Positions 9,112 to 18,519 of a stretch of DNA of 64,000 bases are shown here, piece by piece. The first letter of the stretch is position 1. Each line of letters opens with the position of its first letter. Below the pieces are notes generated by a model. It was not told the origin of the DNA, did no database searches, and saw only the letters and a list, made by a program, of their open reading frames with translations. A program made the position numbers and the translations under genes. The DNA comes from an uncultured Bacteroidota bacterium (GTDB lineage: Bacteria > Bacteroidota > Bacteroidia > Flavobacteriales > Flavobacteriaceae), in contig CACIJH010000001.1 of the NCBI GenBank assembly GCA_902586905.1, forward strand, positions 62,001 to 126,000, in the 5' to 3' direction.

Positions 9112-9143
9112 ATTCCCAGAAATAAAAAATTATTTTTGGGAAT
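9112..9143 (-). terminator. tRNA-Arg terminator hairpin
   Basis: Arms 9112-9125 and 9130-9143 pair over 14 bp (one G-U) around a 4-base loop. Read on the minus strand, the hairpin begins 7 bases after the tRNA 3' end and is followed by ATTTTTTAG, fitting an intrinsic terminator for the tRNA. It may also help end the permease/peptidase transcript arriving from the other strand. Confidence 0.75.
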
Positions 9144-9149
9144 AATCCG

Positions 9150-9223
9150 TGACCCAGGGAGGATTCGAACCCCCAACCCTCAGAGCCGAAATCTGATATT
9201 CTATCCAGTTGAACTACTGGGCC
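9150..9223 (-). tRNA. tRNA-Arg (anticodon UCG)
   Basis: A full 74-base cloverleaf on the minus strand. The acceptor stem GGCCCAG pairs with CTGGGTC (one G-U), the anticodon stem TCAGA pairs with TCTGA around loop TTTCGGC (anticodon TCG, reading CGA/CGN Arg codons), and the T arm is GGGGG-TTCGAAT-CCTCC. Discriminator base A; the CCA end is not encoded. It stands alone at the boundary between the accessory region to its left and the dcw operon to its right. Its 3' end is partially repeated at 3884-3899. Confidence 0.96.
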
Positions 9224-9268
9224 TTTGCAAATGCGAATGTACTAACTTTCACAACAATAGCCCTATTG

Positions 9269-9718
9269 TTAACCTAGACGCTTTTTTACAATCTCAGCTA
9301 TAAGTTTTCCATCTGCTTGACCAGCCAATTGCTTATTCGCCATAGCCATGACTTTACCCATGTCTTTCATCGTTGTAGCACCAACTGTCGCAATGACCTC
9401 ATCAATTACTTTTTCTACCGCCGATTCAGACAACTGCTCAGGTAAAAACTGACTGATGACTTCTATTTGAGCTTCTTCTGGCTCTGCCAAATCATCGCGC
9501 CCCTGCTCCCTAAAAATTGATGCACTCTCTTTGCGCTGCTTGACCAGTTTCTGCAACAATTTGGTGATTTCACTATCATCAGGAGTTTCCTTCGCGCCTG
9601 ACTGTGTTTGCAATAACAACATCGCTGATTTGATCGCTCGTAGCGACTCTAAAGCAACAGTGTTTTTTTCACGCATTGCCTCTTTGAGTTTGGTGTTTAA
9701 TTCGTCTTGAAAGCTCAT
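9269..9718 (-). CDS. GatB/YqeY domain-containing protein
   Basis: 149 residues, the full length of the YqeY family. MSFQDELNTKLKEAM, LRAIKSA and the C-terminal FLPEQLSE...DMGKVMAM...GQADGKLIAEIVKKRL pattern is typical. The fold is related to the tRNA-binding tail of the GatB amidotransferase subunit; a role in tRNA metabolism is assumed, not shown. It starts two bases after ftsZ ends, so it is the last gene of the dcw transcript. The same position after ftsZ is common in flavobacteria. Confidence 0.93.
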   Translation of the reverse strand: MSFQDELNTKLKEAMREKNTVALESLRAIKSAMLLLQTQSGAKETPDDSEITKLLQKLVKQRKESASIFREQGRDDLAEPEEAQIEVISQFLPEQLSESAVEKVIDEVIATVGATTMKDMGKVMAMANKQLAGQADGKLIAEIVKKRLG

Positions 9719-9720
9719 AA

Positions 9721-11583
9721 TTAATCTACATTATCGTGTAAAAAGGAGTTGTTTGTTCGAATTCGTGTTTCATTGCTCGAATCGGTTTCAACCGACAATC
9801 GAGATAGGCTGTTGTCGGTTTTCATATCGACCTGTGCCCTTTTGTAAGCTGGTTCGTTTTCAAGCTCATCAATTCGATTGGTTGTGAATTTATAATTGAA
9901 TGATTTTAGCTTCTTTCGCCTTTCTTCTGCTCGTTGTGCAAGCCCCTGCGTAATGGTGCTATTCATTGGCGTTAACTCCTCTTCTTTTTCCTCTTCAACC
10001 AAAGGCTCTGATGCTACTTCTTCTTTTTGCGTTGGCGTTGGCATTGGCTTCGCAGCTGCTACTTTCTTTTCAGGGGCTGGCTCAATATAATCCTCAAGGT
10101 TATATTTTTTGACTTCAGATGGTGTGCTTTCCACATCGGTTTGAACAGTAGTTGAGACTGGCTGACTTTCCTGTGAAACTTGCGATTTTGGCTCTTCTTC
10201 TAAGTGAAACAAAACAGGAACTTCATTATCTGCTGGCTCCTCTGTTTCGTTCGTCTCCTCAATAGGTCGATCGAGTGGGCTAGGCTCTGCCTCGACAACC
10301 TCATGGTCTATGACATCCATTTCATTGACTTGACTTGGTAATTCATGAATAATAAACTCTTGTTCCTCTTGAATTGGCTCATGTATCGGCTCTGGAATTT
10401 CATCATATTGAACCTCTATCGATCGAATAACATCTGTGGTTTTCACAAGCTCGTCCTCTTGGGGGTTGTCTTCCTTTGTTTGCGTGATTCCTGAAAACAA
10501 ATTAGCCTCGTCTGTGTCACCCTCAAGCTTGTGCACTACTGTTTGTTCGTCGCTCAGCGTATGAATAATTTTCTTGGGGTCAGCATGTATAATCTCGTCC
10601 TGCTGTTCGATATCAAACCCTGTTGCAATTACAGTTACCGAAATATCTTCATCCAATGACACATCCTCCCCTATTCCCATAATGATGTTTGCACCATGAC
10701 CAGCCTCACGCTGTATATGTTCGTTTATGATGCCTATTTCATCGATGGTTACTTCATCACGACCAGAAACAACGAGCAGTAGTACATTTTTTGCCCCAAT
10801 GATTTTATTGTCATTGAGCAGTGGCGAATCGAGAGCCTTGGCTACTGCCTCCTCACCACGATTAGGTCCTGTTGCAGTTGCAGACCCCATGATTGCTGTT
10901 CCACTGTCAGCCAACACTGTTTTGGCATCTCTAAGGTCTATGTTTTGGGTGTAGTGATGGGTGATTACTTCAGCAATTCCTCGTGAGGCATTTGCAAGTA
11001 CCTCATCTGCTTTTGCGAATCCTTGCTTAAACCCAAGATCGCCATACACCTCTCGAAGCTTGTTGTTGTTGATCACAATAATTGAATCGACAAACTTTCT
11101 GAGCTTTTCCAACCCAACCTCTGCTTGATCGTTGCGTGTCTTCCCTTCAAATTGGAATGGCATAGTCACAATGCCAACAGTCAGAATTCCCATATCACGA
11201 GCCATTTTTGCGATGACTGGCGCTGCACCTGTGCCAGTTCCGCCGCCCATTCCAGCTGTGATGAAAATCATTTTGGTGTTGGTCGCAAGCATACTAGAAA
11301 GCTCATCTACACTTTCAATTGCAGATCGCTCTCCTATCTCTGGATTCGCACCAGCTCCCAACCCCTCTGTGAGTGATACTCCGAGTTGAATTTTGTTGAG
11401 AACAGGGCTATTTTGTAAGGCTTGAGCATCTGTGTTACAAGCGACAAAATCAACCCCTTTGATGCCTAAATGATACATGTAATTTACCGCATTGCTACCA
11501 CCTCCACCAACGCCAATGACCTTGATGACGTTGCTTTGGTTTTTTGGTAAATCAAAATCTATTTTCTGATAATCTAATTCCAT
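9721..11583 (-). CDS. ftsZ: Cell division protein FtsZ
   Basis: 620 residues. The tubulin-like GTPase core occupies residues 18-325, with GGGGSNAV (26-33) and the GTP signature GGGTGTG (113-119). It polymerises at mid-cell into the Z ring that recruits the other division proteins encoded upstream. A long, acidic, low-complexity linker of about 230 residues follows, rich in Glu, Pro and Thr, ending in the conserved tip NSFLHDNVD. E. coli FtsZ has 383 residues; the extended linker and this tip are usual in Flavobacteriia. Ten bases separate it from ftsA. Confidence 0.98.
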   Translation of the reverse strand: MELDYQKIDFDLPKNQSNVIKVIGVGGGGSNAVNYMYHLGIKGVDFVACNTDAQALQNSPVLNKIQLGVSLTEGLGAGANPEIGERSAIESVDELSSMLATNTKMIFITAGMGGGTGTGAAPVIAKMARDMGILTVGIVTMPFQFEGKTRNDQAEVGLEKLRKFVDSIIVINNNKLREVYGDLGFKQGFAKADEVLANASRGIAEVITHHYTQNIDLRDAKTVLADSGTAIMGSATATGPNRGEEAVAKALDSPLLNDNKIIGAKNVLLLVVSGRDEVTIDEIGIINEHIQREAGHGANIIMGIGEDVSLDEDISVTVIATGFDIEQQDEIIHADPKKIIHTLSDEQTVVHKLEGDTDEANLFSGITQTKEDNPQEDELVKTTDVIRSIEVQYDEIPEPIHEPIQEEQEFIIHELPSQVNEMDVIDHEVVEAEPSPLDRPIEETNETEEPADNEVPVLFHLEEEPKSQVSQESQPVSTTVQTDVESTPSEVKKYNLEDYIEPAPEKKVAAAKPMPTPTQKEEVASEPLVEEEKEEELTPMNSTITQGLAQRAEERRKKLKSFNYKFTTNRIDELENEPAYKRAQVDMKTDNSLSRLSVETDSSNETRIRTNNSFLHDNVD

Positions 11584-11593
11584 TGGTGCTTAT

Positions 11594-12907
11594 TTATTCT
11601 GCGTTATCTAAAAATTCTCGAATTCCCTCTGTAAAGCGATCAAAAATTGACCTCCTCTTTTTTACTTCATGATGCTCTGAAGCATCGCCAGTTGATGACT
11701 CTTCACCATCATCTATTGCATCTTCTATTTCCTCAAATGCACTCATTTGCTCTACTGCTTTCATCACTAGTCCAACAGCTGTTGAGAACATTGGACTGGC
11801 AGTAGATTCTGCGTGCTCATCCCCTGCTAAATGCTCGTTTGGAAACCCTATCCGAGTATCCATTCCTGTGATATATTCAACGAGTTGTTTGAGGTGCTTG
11901 AGCTGACTGCCACCTCCTGTTAAAACAATACCAGCAATCAGTTTTTTCTTTTGCTCCTCATGCCCATAGTTTTTAATTTCTGCATAAACACTTTCGATAA
12001 TCTCTGTCACACGGGCATGAATGATTTTGGAAAGGTTTTTTAATGTAATTTCTTTTGGGTCACGACCACGAAGCCCCGGAATGGCAACAATTTCGTTGTC
12101 TTTATTCTCCCCTGGCCATGCAGAACCAAATTTTGTTTTCAAAAGCTCTGCTTGTTTTTCAATAATGGAACAACCCTCTTTGATGTCCTCAGTGATGATG
12201 TTTCCACCAAAAGGAATAACGGAGGTATGACGAATAATACCATCCTTAAAAATAGCAAGGTCTGTTGTTCCACCACCAATATCGATCAGTGCAACCCCTG
12301 CTTCTTTTTCCTCTTTACTCAACACTGCAGACGACGACGCTAAGGGCTCTAACGTAATCCCACCAAACTCTAGGCCAGCAGATTTTACACACCTAGCAAT
12401 GTTTCGAATCGATGACATTTGACCTACAACCACATGAAAATTGGCCTCTAATCGTGCACCATACATCCCGATTGGTTCTTTAATTTCTGATTGCCCATCG
12501 ACCTTGAACTCTTGCGGAAGAACATGGATAATTTCTTCTCCAGGAAGCATCACAAGTTTATATACCTGATTGATAAGTTCCTCTACATCAGATTCTTGAA
12601 TGACCTCTTCTGGATTTGGTCTTGTAATATAATCACTGTGCTGAAGGCTTCGTATGTGTTGCCCAGCAATACCAACAACCACCTCGCTGATGGTCTCACC
12701 TGATGCTGTTTCAGCCTCTTGAACAGCAGCCTGAATCGATTGAATCGTTTGGGTGATATTGTTCACTACACCTCGATGAACTCCTAAACTTTCGGATTTA
12801 CCTGCTCCGATGATTTTGAGCTTTCCATACTCGTTTTTACGTCCAAGCATGGCTACAATCTTTGTTGTTCCAATGTCTAGTCCAACCCCTTTATTTTCTC
12901 GTTTCAT
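11594..12907 (-). CDS. ftsA: Cell division protein FtsA
   Basis: 437 residues, actin/HSP70-like ATPase. Phosphate-binding motifs GLDIGTTKIVAM near the N-terminus and ALIDIGGGTTDLAIF in the middle, plus an SHS2 (1C) insertion, are intact. FtsA anchors FtsZ filaments to the membrane; the C-terminal segment RRSIFDRFTEGIREFLDNAE is basic and amphipathic, fitting the membrane-targeting helix. It overlaps ftsQ by four bases and lies directly upstream of ftsZ, the canonical order. Confidence 0.97.
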   Translation of the reverse strand: MKRENKGVGLDIGTTKIVAMLGRKNEYGKLKIIGAGKSESLGVHRGVVNNITQTIQSIQAAVQEAETASGETISEVVVGIAGQHIRSLQHSDYITRPNPEEVIQESDVEELINQVYKLVMLPGEEIIHVLPQEFKVDGQSEIKEPIGMYGARLEANFHVVVGQMSSIRNIARCVKSAGLEFGGITLEPLASSSAVLSKEEKEAGVALIDIGGGTTDLAIFKDGIIRHTSVIPFGGNIITEDIKEGCSIIEKQAELLKTKFGSAWPGENKDNEIVAIPGLRGRDPKEITLKNLSKIIHARVTEIIESVYAEIKNYGHEEQKKKLIAGIVLTGGGSQLKHLKQLVEYITGMDTRIGFPNEHLAGDEHAESTASPMFSTAVGLVMKAVEQMSAFEEIEDAIDDGEESSTGDASEHHEVKKRRSIFDRFTEGIREFLDNAE

Positions 12908-13620
12908 AACGTGTTTCTTTTACAAATGATCTGGTCACTATAATCCAACGCAACTTCACTATAATCGTCAATGATCCCTTGATCTATAGCGGCTGCATAA
13001 AAAACTTTATATTTTTTAAATTTTGTTTGCATGTCATCAACTGATTTGATTTTCAGTCGATAGCCATGGTCGACTATGTTCATGTAAACCTGATCTCCAA
13101 AATCCTTAATATCAACAATATGCGATGCAAGAAAATTGTCGTTTGCAATGGCAATAGACAGGGAAGACAAGGCTTGGTATCGATCGATATCGGGAGTATT
13201 GGTGATGATCGGAACTTCAGGATCATAGGTAGGCGAAAGAGGGATCACGCTGCCCTCCGAGTCGAGATAAAATTCTGTTTCCCCTTGCACACGCGCCACA
13301 GGAATCCTCGGAAAAACCTTTATATGAAGTGTATCATCCAATGTTAAAAATGCCTCTGTTTTTTTGATTAAATTGTTTTGAGCAAGTCGCAACTCAAGAC
13401 GCTTTAAATTTATTTCAGATTTTCGTTTACTTGTTGAATCTTTAAAAACAAGTGTCAACATTTTATCAACCGAATCTTTTGATATCATCTGTGGGTATTG
13501 ATCATCCATATGAACAACAAATCCCTGCACTGGTCTTGCCGCATTTCTGTAGGAAGACAGCACAATAGCTCCAATTGATAGGATGACCCAAAAAGAAAAT
13601 ATCAATCTTCTAACCAACAT
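12904..13620 (-). CDS. ftsQ: Cell division protein FtsQ/DivIB
   Basis: 238 residues: short cytoplasmic start, one membrane segment (about residues 6-24), then a periplasmic domain. Sequence similarity in this family is low; the call rests on the topology, the segment VARVQGETEFYLDSEGSVIPLS (typical of the beta domain that follows POTRA) and the position between murC and ftsA. The protein links early and late divisome parts through FtsB/FtsL. It overlaps murC by 11 bases and ftsA by 4. Confidence 0.9.
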   Translation of the reverse strand: MLVRRLIFSFWVILSIGAIVLSSYRNAARPVQGFVVHMDDQYPQMISKDSVDKMLTLVFKDSTSKRKSEINLKRLELRLAQNNLIKKTEAFLTLDDTLHIKVFPRIPVARVQGETEFYLDSEGSVIPLSPTYDPEVPIITNTPDIDRYQALSSLSIAIANDNFLASHIVDIKDFGDQVYMNIVDHGYRLKIKSVDDMQTKFKKYKVFYAAAIDQGIIDDYSEVALDYSDQIICKRNTL

Positions 13621-14959
13621 ATGACTTTCGTTTTAGATGTTCCACAATTGGTTGAACCTCGTCTGCAATATCACCTGCACCCATAAACACAACCACGTCG
13701 GCACAAGCATCAACCACTTTTTCGAGCAATTGGTCTTTTGATACAATTTCTGCAGACCCATTCATGCTGTCTCGAATCGATTGGCTAGTGACACCAGGGA
13801 TTGGCAACTCACGTGCTGGGTATATATCGAGCAGTAAGGTGTGATCGAACTGCGATAGGCTATCTGCAAATCCATCACAAAAGTCTTGTGTCCTCGAAAA
13901 CAAATGAGGCTGAAAAACAGCTACTGTTTTTTTAGATGAAGGGTAAAACTCTTGAATCGATTGTACCATTTGATCGATTTCAGTTGGGTGATGGGCGTAG
14001 TCGTCTATCAGTACACAAGGTTCCTTCATTCGGATGCTGAATCGTCTGTCTACCCCTTTAAAACTTTGCAATGCTTTTGCAATTGCGTTCGGATCGCATC
14101 CAACATACAATGCCATTGCTATGGCAACTGTTGCATTCATCAAATTATGCGCACCAGGAAGGCCGAACTGAAGGTTGCGCAACATTTGATCTGTGCTGCA
14201 AAAATCAAAAACATAATGTCCATTTTCGATTTTGATGTTTTGCACACGAACATCGACATTTGAGGCTGTGCCAAAAGACAAACCAGAAACGTCAAGACCA
14301 TCTTTTATCCAACGATGATGTGGGTCGGTGACCAGCGATGCAAAGTCCTTAAAACTTTCTTCCAAATTTTTTTCATTCTGATAGATATCCAAATGATCTG
14401 CATCCATCGAAGTAATGCATAGTAGATCGGGGTGAAGCTTGAGAAAAGAGCGATCAAATTCATCTGCCTCCACCACCATATGCTCTGTGCCATCGCTGAT
14501 AAAATTCGATCCAAAATTGGTTGATATCCCACCTAAAAAAGCAGTGATCTTTTTGCCACTTTCACGCAACAAATGTGCTAGAATTGAAGAGGTTGTTGTT
14601 TTTCCATGCGTTCCACCAACAGCCAAACAGTGTATTTCTTTGCTCAGCTCCCCAAGTACTTCGGAGCGCTTAAAAATGTCAAAGCCAGTTGATTTGAAAA
14701 ATCCAAACTGGGGGGAGTCTTCAGGCATTGCAGGGGTATAGATAACAGTTGTTTTGCTTTTGTTGGTACATGCTTCTGGTATGCTCTCAACACTGTCGTG
14801 GTGATGCACTGTTGCTCCGATTTGAGTCAGTTTTTCAGTGATTTCCGATGCGATCCGATCATACCCAAACACGTTGTGACCTTGCTGAACGAAATACTGC
14901 GCTAGGGCTGACATTCCAATCCCTCCAATACCCAAGAAATAAACTTGCTGTTTAATCAT
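13610..14959 (-). CDS. murC: UDP-N-acetylmuramate--L-alanine ligase
   Basis: 449 residues. The Rossmann-like start YFLGIGGIGMSALA, the ATP loop GGTHGKTTT (115-123) and the DDYAHHPTEI motif define MurC, which adds the first amino acid of the peptidoglycan stem in the cytoplasm using ATP. Length agrees with the family. It overlaps murG by 8 bases and ftsQ by 11. Confidence 0.97.
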   Translation of the reverse strand: MIKQQVYFLGIGGIGMSALAQYFVQQGHNVFGYDRIASEITEKLTQIGATVHHHDSVESIPEACTNKSKTTVIYTPAMPEDSPQFGFFKSTGFDIFKRSEVLGELSKEIHCLAVGGTHGKTTTSSILAHLLRESGKKITAFLGGISTNFGSNFISDGTEHMVVEADEFDRSFLKLHPDLLCITSMDADHLDIYQNEKNLEESFKDFASLVTDPHHRWIKDGLDVSGLSFGTASNVDVRVQNIKIENGHYVFDFCSTDQMLRNLQFGLPGAHNLMNATVAIAMALYVGCDPNAIAKALQSFKGVDRRFSIRMKEPCVLIDDYAHHPTEIDQMVQSIQEFYPSSKKTVAVFQPHLFSRTQDFCDGFADSLSQFDHTLLLDIYPARELPIPGVTSQSIRDSMNGSAEIVSKDQLLEKVVDACADVVVFMGAGDIADEVQPIVEHLKRKSYVG

Positions 14960-16043
14960 TGACTAGTGCATTAATTTGTTCAACAATCGATTTGGTCGCA
15001 TTTGGCTTTGCCAATTTTTTGATGTTTTTACCCAGCTTTGCACGCCACTCAACATCAGTTAGAAGTGCATCTATCTCAGATTGAAATCTATGCTCTAATT
15101 CCTTTTCTTCTATCACCACTGCTGCTGCTTCATTGGCAATCGCCATTGCGTTTTTGTACTGGTGATTTTCTGCTACATTGGGTGATGGAATAAACAATAC
15201 TGCCTTTCCCACTTGACAGAGTTCTGAAACAGCAAGGGCTCCGGCTCGAGAAATAATCACATCGGCAGCTGCATAGGCTGTTGTCATATCATCGATAAAT
15301 GGAGTAACATGAATATTATTTTTTTGTAATGGCAGAAATTCTTTTGTATAAAGTGACCCACATTGCCAAACGATTTGAACCCCCATTTGGGTGATTCTGT
15401 TGCCGTGATCAGCCATAAGCTCATTCATCCGTTTTGACCCAAGACTACCCCCAACAACGAGTAAGGTTGTTTTTGATTGTGCAAGCTTCATCTTTTTTCT
15501 AGCCTCTTTGGTATTGAGGGTAAAGGGAATCAACTCTGCTCGTAAAGGGTTTCCTGTGATCTGTGTTTTGTGCTTTGGAAAAAATGAGGCTGCCTCCTTA
15601 TGTGCAATGCAAATGCGATGTACATGCTTGCCCAGCAATCGGTTGGTGATCCCAGGAAGAGCATTTTGCTCTTGTATCAAAGAAGGGATGTTCATTCGTG
15701 TTGCCATATACAACAATGGTCCACTGGCAAATCCACCAGTACCGATCACTATTTGAGGTTTGAATTTCTTTAAAATAAAATACGACCGACACAGACTCAC
15801 AATGAGCTTGAGAGGAAACATCAAATTTCGAATCGACAGTTTGCGCTGAAATCCTGAAATCCACAGCCCTTGAATCGGAAACCCTGCTTTGGGAACTTGC
15901 TTCATTTCCATCCGTCGATTGGCCCCAACAAACAATATATCAGCGTGTGCCTTTTCGCTTTTCAGAGCGTTGGCAATGGCTAGGGCTGGGAAGATATGAC
16001 CCCCTGTTCCTCCACCAGACAATATGGTTTTAAACTGCTTCAC
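14952..16043 (-). CDS. murG: Undecaprenyl-PP-MurNAc-pentapeptide GlcNAc transferase
   Basis: 363 residues, GT-B fold. SGGGTGGHIFPALAIA at the N-terminus binds the lipid substrate; IGTGGFASGPLLYMA, then VGGSLGSKRMNE and SRAGALAVSEL mark the UDP-GlcNAc side. MurG makes lipid II from lipid I at the inner face of the cytoplasmic membrane. It overlaps ftsW by 14 bases, a sign of tight coupling with the flippase/polymerase gene. Confidence 0.97.
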   Translation of the reverse strand: MKQFKTILSGGGTGGHIFPALAIANALKSEKAHADILFVGANRRMEMKQVPKAGFPIQGLWISGFQRKLSIRNLMFPLKLIVSLCRSYFILKKFKPQIVIGTGGFASGPLLYMATRMNIPSLIQEQNALPGITNRLLGKHVHRICIAHKEAASFFPKHKTQITGNPLRAELIPFTLNTKEARKKMKLAQSKTTLLVVGGSLGSKRMNELMADHGNRITQMGVQIVWQCGSLYTKEFLPLQKNNIHVTPFIDDMTTAYAAADVIISRAGALAVSELCQVGKAVLFIPSPNVAENHQYKNAMAIANEAAAVVIEEKELEHRFQSEIDALLTDVEWRAKLGKNIKKLAKPNATKSIVEQINALVND

Positions 16044-17211
16044 TTAATATTGCTAAAGGGTTTTTTTCGTCGTTTTCAGCCATGCGGCCTGCAGTTACAC
16101 TTTGAACAATGCCAAGTGCAAGAAATGTCATCCATATAGAAGTTCCACCACTACTAATCAGTGGTAAGGGCTGTCCTGTAACAGGTAAAACCGAAACAGC
16201 AACACCCATGTTCACCAGCGATTGTATAATGATGGGAAGACCTACGCCAATGATGAGCAGTTGCCCAAAGAAATCGTTTGCCTTATACACACACATAAAT
16301 ATTCGGAACAAAAGCAAAAGGTATAAAAACAATAAACTCAAACCCCCAGCACTGCCATATTCCTCGGTGATGATGGCATAGATAAAATCTGAGGTGCTTT
16401 GGGGCAACAAATTTTTCATTACACTTTTACCAGCACCTTTGCCGACCACCCCACCTGTAGCGATTGCAATTTTTGCTCGTTCAACTTGATAATTCGTGTT
16501 TGCATCTCCCTTTCCTGTAAAGCTGTCGATACGACTGATCCAAGTATCAACACGGTTTGGAAAAGCATCTGGATAGGCCTTAGCTGTCATGATAAACAAG
16601 CTGAGAAAAAGCGCTGCTGTACCCAACATCAACAGTAGATATTTTTTGGGATAACCACCTATAAAGGCCAAGACAAATACCAAAACACCTATCAGTGCTG
16701 CTGTAGATAAATTTGCAGGTAAAATCGTGGCGATAACCAACATGACTGGTAACCACAGTACAAGTAAACTTCTCCAAAAATTGATATTTTTTTCTTTGTT
16801 GACAGACAAGTATCGAGCCACATAAACCATCAACACAACTGACGCAAGAGTTGACGTCTGAAAAGATAAACCAAGAATGGGGATTTTGATCCATCGACTT
16901 GCATTTGCTCCCTCAATCAGGTTTCCTTGTAGAGCAGTATAAATCAACAACAACCAAACAATAGGTAGCGTGATGACAGACAAACCACTAAAGTATTTGA
17001 ATGGGATGCGATGGACAGCATACATGATACTGATCCCAATCAAAACAATGGCAACGTGCTTAATCAAATGACCGGTAACAGACCCAATCCCTAAAACATA
17101 CACAAAATTGGAGCTTGCACTATACACTGGTAGAAACGAAAACACCGACAATAGAGCTACGATAGCCCAAATTGCTCGATCTCCGTGAATATGTTTTGTG
17201 ATGAATAGCAT
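16030..17211 (-). CDS. ftsW: Septal peptidoglycan polymerase FtsW (SEDS family)
   Basis: 393 residues with about ten membrane segments. SEDS features include the extracellular loop with a DAFPNR-containing stretch, IITEEYGSAGGL, and the C-terminal GQPLPLISSGGTS signature. FtsW polymerises lipid II at the septum together with FtsI, encoded upstream in this operon. Three bases separate it from murD. Confidence 0.96.
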   Translation of the reverse strand: MLFITKHIHGDRAIWAIVALLSVFSFLPVYSASSNFVYVLGIGSVTGHLIKHVAIVLIGISIMYAVHRIPFKYFSGLSVITLPIVWLLLIYTALQGNLIEGANASRWIKIPILGLSFQTSTLASVVLMVYVARYLSVNKEKNINFWRSLLVLWLPVMLVIATILPANLSTAALIGVLVFVLAFIGGYPKKYLLLMLGTAALFLSLFIMTAKAYPDAFPNRVDTWISRIDSFTGKGDANTNYQVERAKIAIATGGVVGKGAGKSVMKNLLPQSTSDFIYAIITEEYGSAGGLSLLFLYLLLLFRIFMCVYKANDFFGQLLIIGVGLPIIIQSLVNMGVAVSVLPVTGQPLPLISSGGTSIWMTFLALGIVQSVTAGRMAENDEKNPLAILSEAV

Positions 17212-17214
17212 AAA

Positions 17215-18516
17215 TTATAGTTGACGAACAAATTGTTTAAATTGATTGCCGCGATCTTCATAGTTCTCAAAAAGGTCAAAGCTTGCACAAGCAGGCGACA
17301 ACAAGACTGTATCTCCTTTTTTTGCCAAATCATATGACGCCTGAACAGCCTCTAACATCGACCCTGCCTCAACCAAAAGGTTTACCACTGGCGAGAAGCA
17401 ATCGATGATTTTTTCGTTGTTGAGCCCCAAGCATATAATCGCTTTTACATTTTTGCGAACCAAAGGCAATAACTTTGTATAGTCATTCCCTTTGTCAACA
17501 CCTCCAACGATCCAAATCGTTGGGCGCGTCATACTTTCCAGTGCATAATATGTTGCGTTTACATTTGTTGCTTTTGAGTCATTTATATAATATACTTTCA
17601 AGATGCTCAACACCTTTTCCAGTCGGTGAGGAGCCCCTTTAAAAGTTTGCAAACTCTCCCTTATTGTTTGTTTGCGAATATTGACCAATTGTGCAATAGT
17701 CGCTGCCGCCATTGCATTTTTGGAATTGTGAATGCCCTCCAATGAGGGGTTGTCAATTCGTATCATATCAATTGAATTAAATCGTTTGTCTTTTATTTTC
17801 TTATCTGTATAGGGTATGCGTTGCGATTTGGGCTTATGTCGTTCGAGAGCCAACTTGATTTCATCGTCTGAATCATCATATATGAAATAGTCCTCCTCTG
17901 TTTGGTTTTTTAGCATGCAAAACTTTGCATCTACATAGCGATCAAAACTGTTGTTGTATCGATCCAAATGGTCTGGCGTAAGACTTGTCATCACAGCATA
18001 GCGTGGGTGAAAGGATAGGATATCCTCCAGTTGAAAACTACTCAGCTCAAGTACCCAATAATCTGGTGAGTTTGTCGTGATGGCTTTGGCAAAGCTCTCA
18101 CCTATATTTCCCGCAAGTGCAACAGATTTCCCTGCCGATGCCAACAAGTGATGGGTGAGCATTGCAGTTGTTGTCTTTCCATTGGTGCCAGTGATGCCAA
18201 TCAACTCAGCATCGGTATGAAGTGAAGCAAATTCGATTTCAGAAAGCAAGGGTATTTCAGCCGATCTTATCGCTTCAACAATTGGTATATCCGAGGGTAT
18301 CCCTGGACTTTTGATGACCAAATCGGCTTGTAGGATTTGTGCTGCTGTGTGTTGACCTTGTTCCCACTGAATCTGATGATCATCCAATTCTTTTTGGAAT
18401 GACGTTCCTATTGTCCCTTTATCACTCACAAAAACTTTATAGCCGAGTTGATGCCCAAGCAAAGCTGCGCCAACCCCACTTTCACCTCCACCCAATACGA
18501 TCATATGCTTTGACAT
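17215..18516 (-). CDS. murD: UDP-N-acetylmuramoyl-L-alanine--D-glutamate ligase
   Basis: 433 residues. The N-terminal LGGGESGVGAA domain, ATP loop GTNGKTTT (110-117), LELSSFQLE and LTPDHLDRY motifs and the central NDSKATN typify MurD, which adds D-glutamate to UDP-MurNAc-L-Ala. Length is normal. It lies between mraY and ftsW with three-base gaps on either side. Confidence 0.97.
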   Translation of the reverse strand: MSKHMIVLGGGESGVGAALLGHQLGYKVFVSDKGTIGTSFQKELDDHQIQWEQGQHTAAQILQADLVIKSPGIPSDIPIVEAIRSAEIPLLSEIEFASLHTDAELIGITGTNGKTTTAMLTHHLLASAGKSVALAGNIGESFAKAITTNSPDYWVLELSSFQLEDILSFHPRYAVMTSLTPDHLDRYNNSFDRYVDAKFCMLKNQTEEDYFIYDDSDDEIKLALERHKPKSQRIPYTDKKIKDKRFNSIDMIRIDNPSLEGIHNSKNAMAAATIAQLVNIRKQTIRESLQTFKGAPHRLEKVLSILKVYYINDSKATNVNATYYALESMTRPTIWIVGGVDKGNDYTKLLPLVRKNVKAIICLGLNNEKIIDCFSPVVNLLVEAGSMLEAVQASYDLAKKGDTVLLSPACASFDLFENYEDRGNQFKQFVRQL

Positions 18517-18519
18517 TGG

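Noticed and set aside
9721-10660. FtsZ fused to an unrelated C-terminal domain
   Set aside because: The long tail is low-complexity linker and ends in the FLHDNVD tip usual for flavobacterial FtsZ; no extra folded domain is visible.
9896-11389. Several plus-strand open frames antisense to ftsZ
   Set aside because: They have no family features and follow the codon pattern of ftsZ on the other strand.
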